64,000 nucleotides of DNA from Chryseobacterium sp. FH1. GTDB taxonomy: Bacteria; Bacteroidota; Bacteroidia; Flavobacteriales; Weeksellaceae. The notes below the pieces were generated by a model. It did not search any database. It saw only the letters and a program-made list of their open reading frames with translations, and was not told where the DNA came from. Position 1 is the stretch's first letter; every line of letters begins with the position of its first letter. The stretch spans positions 124,001 to 188,000 of the forward strand of contig NZ_JPLZ01000002.1 in the NCBI RefSeq assembly GCF_000735135.1. Reading direction: 5' to 3'. The position numbers and the translations under genes are program-made. Below, piece by piece: positions 61,321-64,000 of the stretch.

Positions 61321-61899
61321 TTAATCTTCCAGCAAAAGTAAGAAAAGTTTGGTATTATCCTTATTAGGTGTGTCTAATTTGGATTGACTTCCACTGATTG
61401 AGGTCAGATTTTTAAGATTTCCGGCACGTTTTACTTTCATCATCGCCTCGTTCAGATTATTGGCAATCTGAGAAACATTGGCCATAATGATGATCTTACT
61501 CGGTAATCTTGAAGAATGGTAATGAAGAATATTGTTGTGAGAAAGCATAATTCTGCCATCAAAAGCGATCAGATATTCGCAAGTGATAAAAGCAGCGTCG
61601 TTTTGTTCCGTTAATTCTGGTGTATATGTCGTTTTGATGACATCCAAGAAGTTTCGAAGATCCTGGTCCCAACAGAACACGTCTTTCACCTGCTCAATCT
61701 TAATAATCTGATTGAGCGTCTGCAAAGCCTCAGACTCATCTGCGCAATAATTAAAAAATCCCCCAGAATGCGTGAATAGCTGCGCAAATTTATAATCCAA
61801 ATCTGCATCACGAAGTTGATCCGCCAGTTTGGTAACATCTGGTTGCTCTTCTTCGGGCTGATTCATTATTTTATTAACGAGTTTTTTGAACAGACTCAA
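61321..61899 (-). CDS. LUD domain protein
   Basis: 192 residues, cytoplasmic. A charged N-terminus is followed by GGFFNYCADESEALQTLNQII, then VFCWDQDLRNFLDVI, NDAAFITCEYLIAFDGRIML and the KIIIMANVSQIANNLNEAMM segment, the Rossmann-like core of the LUD (lactate utilisation protein C, LutC) domain. No LutA or LutB gene is near, and Bacteroidota keep this gene between ftsH and cdsA, so it may serve another role. The precise function is unknown. Confidence 0.8.
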   Translation of the reverse strand: MSLFKKLVNKIMNQPEEEQPDVTKLADQLRDADLDYKFAQLFTHSGGFFNYCADESEALQTLNQIIKIEQVKDVFCWDQDLRNFLDVIKTTYTPELTEQNDAAFITCEYLIAFDGRIMLSHNNILHYHSSRLPSKIIIMANVSQIANNLNEAMMKVKRAGNLKNLTSISGSQSKLDTPNKDNTKLFLLLLED

Positions 61900-61971
61900 T
61901 TTTTCTATGCTTTAATTAATACAAATGTAAAAAAATAATTATAATCGGCTAAAAACCAAAACTTTATTTTA

Positions 61972-62004
61972 ACAAAAAATCCTAATCAAGTTAGGATTTT
62001 TTGT
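61972..62004 (-). terminator. ftsH terminator
   Basis: A perfect 14-bp stem (61972-61985 with 61991-62004), 5-nt loop and a T-run on the minus strand. Confidence 0.9.
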
Positions 62005-62026
62005 AGTTTATGATGCTTTGAGTATT

Positions 62027-63988
62027 TTAACTCTCTGTATTTAAGACGTTTCCAGCATCAGCAGGATTATCAAGACTTGATACAGGTTTTTCTGTCAATT
62101 CTGGATCCCAAGCCCGTTTTCCGAAAATCTCTTCAAGATCTTCGCGGAAAATCACTTCTTTTTCTAATAATTTCTGAGCAAGTGCGTCCAATTTGTCTCT
62201 GTTTTCTGACAGAATATTAACGGCTCTTGCGTATTGCGTTTCGATCAATTTGGAAATCTCTTCGTCGATCAATTTTGCAGTTTGTTCAGAATATGGTTTT
62301 CCAAAGCTGTACTCAGATTGTCCCGAACTGTCGTAGTAAGAAATGTTTCCTACCTTGTCGTTCAGACCGTAGATTGTAACCATCGCCTGAGCTTGTTTCG
62401 TCACTCTTTCAAGATCTGATAGCGCACCAGTGGATATGTTGCCAAAAACAACTTGTTCTGCAGCTCTACCGCCAAGTGTGGCACAAACCTCATCCAACAT
62501 TTGTTGAGTCGTTGTCAATTGTCTCTCTTCCGGAAGATACCAAGCCGCTCCAAGTGAACGTCCTCTTGGAACGATCGTCACTTTCAGAAGTGGCGCTGCG
62601 TGCTCTACCAACCAAGAAATTGTAGCGTGACCAGCCTCGTGGAAGGCAACTCTTCTTTTTTCAGAAGGTTTGATGGCTTTATTTTTCTTCTCAAGACCAC
62701 CGATGATTCTATCAACTGCGTCCAAGAAATCTTGTTTGTTTACAGATTCGTGAGAGTTTCTTGCCGCAATCAATGCCGCTTCATTACAAACATTCGCAAT
62801 ATCAGCACCGCTGAATCCCGGCGTTTGCTTTGCCAAAAACTCTCTATCGATGGAGTCGTCCATTTTAATTTTAGCCAAATGAACTTCGAAGATTTGTTTT
62901 CTCTCGTGTAATTCTGGAAGATCCACGTAGATAGAACGGTCAAAACGTCCTGCTCTCATCAATGCTTTGTCCAAAATATCTGCACGGTTTGTAGCCGCCA
63001 TTACGATTACGTTTACATCCGTACCAAAACCGTCCATTTCTGTAAGCAATTGGTTCAATGTATTTTCACGTTCGTCGTTTCCGCCTTGCATTCCGCCTTT
63101 TCCTCTCGCTCTACCAATCGCATCAATCTCATCAATGAAAATAATGGCTGGAGATTTGGCTTTAGCCTGAGCAAAAAGATCTCTTACTCTGGAAGCACCA
63201 ACCCCTACAAACATCTCAACGAAATCTGAACCTGAAAGTGAGAAAAACGGAACCTTAGCTTCACCAGCAACTGCTTTTGCCAACAAAGTTTTACCTGTTC
63301 CCGGAGGTCCAACCAAAAGAACACCTTTTGGAATTTTACCACCAAGTTTAGTATATTTTTCAGAGTTCTTCAAGAAATCTACAACTTCCTGAACTTCCTC
63401 TTTTGCGCCTTCCAATCCTGCAACATCTTTGAATGTCACTTGCATTTTATCCTTTTCGTCAAATAATTTTGCTTTGGATTTACCTATGCTGAAGATCTGT
63501 CCGCCAGGTCCGCCAGCGCCACCGCCCATTTTTCTAAAAATGAAGAAATATAGTAAAGCGAAAAGTCCACCCCAAAGTGCTAAGGTGAATAGCAATTCAG
63601 AGAAACCACTTTGGCTTTTACCAAATTCCATCCTAGCTTTGGTTGGCAAATTGGCATTGATACTTTCGAATCTCTCTTGGAAATAACGAAGATCACCATA
63701 AGTCAAAACAAAATCCGGACTCGGTTTGATGTTGATCACAGAAAGAGGATCATCTTTTTTTGCTCCTTTCTGCAATTCTGCCTTCGCCGCTTTCGTAAGG
63801 TAAACATCGGCTTTGAAGTTGTCTCTATAGACCATCACTTCGCCCACTTTCCCTTTTTCTACATAATCGTAAAATTCTTTCTCATCAATGTTTTTTACCA
63901 TAGAATCTCCAAGAAGTCCTGGAAGAAATATAAGTAAAATAAGTCCCAGTATAACGGGTATAAACCAATTGAATCCTTTGTTATTCAT
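62027..63988 (-). CDS. ftsH: ATP-dependent zinc metalloprotease FtsH
   Basis: 653 residues. Membrane-anchored AAA+ protease: two membrane helices (about 9-27 and 133-152) with a periplasmic segment between, Walker A GPPGTGKT (227-234), [11 protein letters not shown] (282-292), SRH region [18 protein letters not shown], and the zinc site HEAGH (450-454) with the later acidic ligand. It removes misassembled membrane proteins. A short Asn/Asp/Ala-rich C-terminus ([17 protein letters not shown]) is added. First gene of the minus-strand run to psd, although a strong terminator follows it, so the LUD-cdsA-psd genes may have their own promoter. The start lies close to the window edge. Confidence 0.98.
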   Translation of the reverse strand: MNNKGFNWFIPVILGLILLIFLPGLLGDSMVKNIDEKEFYDYVEKGKVGEVMVYRDNFKADVYLTKAAKAELQKGAKKDDPLSVINIKPSPDFVLTYGDLRYFQERFESINANLPTKARMEFGKSQSGFSELLFTLALWGGLFALLYFFIFRKMGGGAGGPGGQIFSIGKSKAKLFDEKDKMQVTFKDVAGLEGAKEEVQEVVDFLKNSEKYTKLGGKIPKGVLLVGPPGTGKTLLAKAVAGEAKVPFFSLSGSDFVEMFVGVGASRVRDLFAQAKAKSPAIIFIDEIDAIGRARGKGGMQGGNDERENTLNQLLTEMDGFGTDVNVIVMAATNRADILDKALMRAGRFDRSIYVDLPELHERKQIFEVHLAKIKMDDSIDREFLAKQTPGFSGADIANVCNEAALIAARNSHESVNKQDFLDAVDRIIGGLEKKNKAIKPSEKRRVAFHEAGHATISWLVEHAAPLLKVTIVPRGRSLGAAWYLPEERQLTTTQQMLDEVCATLGGRAAEQVVFGNISTGALSDLERVTKQAQAMVTIYGLNDKVGNISYYDSSGQSEYSFGKPYSEQTAKLIDEEISKLIETQYARAVNILSENRDKLDALAQKLLEKEVIFREDLEEIFGKRAWDPELTEKPVSSLDNPADAGNVLNTES

Positions 63989-64000
63989 TCTTATTTTTTA

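Noticed and set aside
1-64000. tRNA, rRNA, insertion sequences, integrases or attachment sites
   Set aside because: Gaps between genes are mostly shorter than 220 nt; I found no tRNA-like cloverleaf, no transposase and no flanking direct repeats of the expected kind.

Overview
The window is a stretch of low-GC (roughly 37% by eye), gene-dense chromosome from a member of the Bacteroidota, class Flavobacteriia, most likely family Weeksellaceae (Chryseobacterium or a close relative). The evidence is two proteins with type IX secretion (T9SS) type A C-terminal signals, a PorW/SprE-like T9SS lipoprotein, a GLPGLI-family protein beside a TonB-dependent-receptor-like barrel, DUF3078 proteins, Flavobacteriia-type promoters (TTG, about 19 nt, TAnnTTTG), start codons without a Shine-Dalgarno sequence, and a true tryptophanase, which fits an indole-positive chryseobacterium. 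No rRNA, tRNA, CRISPR array, prophage or insertion sequence is visible. It reads as core chromosome with small lineage-specific inserts.

Layout. 1-1.9 kb: end of a probable SulP anion transporter, beta-carbonic anhydrase, a T9SS cargo protein. 1.9-7.5 kb (minus): mfd, two small exported proteins and pth. 7.6-10.6 kb: a duplicated lipoprotein plus outer-membrane-barrel module, a KKDGTPD-repeat secreted peptide and a small conserved protein. 10.7-15.3 kb (minus): DUF2797, a WG-repeat lipoprotein and an AsmA-like protein. 15.4-20 kb: nucleotide-sugar epimerase, DUF2795 and secA. 20.1-26.2 kb: siderophore receptor plus PepSY reductase-like membrane protein, then a second TonB receptor, both receptors with palindromes overlapping their promoters. 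26.3-34.9 kb: ROK sugar kinase, lipoprotein MsrA, two DUF3078 proteins, rhomboid, dprA, gdhA, JmjC-like protein. 35-42.6 kb: large TonB-receptor-like barrel plus GLPGLI, KdsC, Maf, PorW/SprE. 42.6-46.9 kb: tnaA, DUF502, miaE, a small membrane protein and an acyltransferase. 47-50.9 kb: mutL, rhomboid, EEP hydrolase, lipoprotein operon. 50.9-58.1 kb: sod, sufS, lon and a secreted peptidylarginine/agmatine-deiminase-type gene broken by one in-frame stop. 58.1-64 kb: DoxX, alpha/beta hydrolase, psd, cdsA, LUD protein, ftsH.

Functionally the region is rich in envelope biology: T9SS (PorW/SprE and its cargo), Sec export (SecA), phospholipid synthesis (CdsA, Psd), KDO synthesis (KdsC), iron uptake, and membrane quality control (FtsH, Lon, two rhomboids). 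DNA maintenance is also represented (Mfd, MutL, DprA).

The most unusual material is (i) the in-frame stop in a T9SS-exported peptidylarginine-deiminase-like gene, (ii) a two-copy structured intergenic repeat family (28.1 kb and 51.7 kb) whose copies keep their stems while the bases change, (iii) strict 7-bp-period intergenic arrays at three loci, (iv) the tandemly duplicated lipoprotein/barrel module, and (v) a MutL and a ROK kinase that have lost their family's hallmark metal-related residues.
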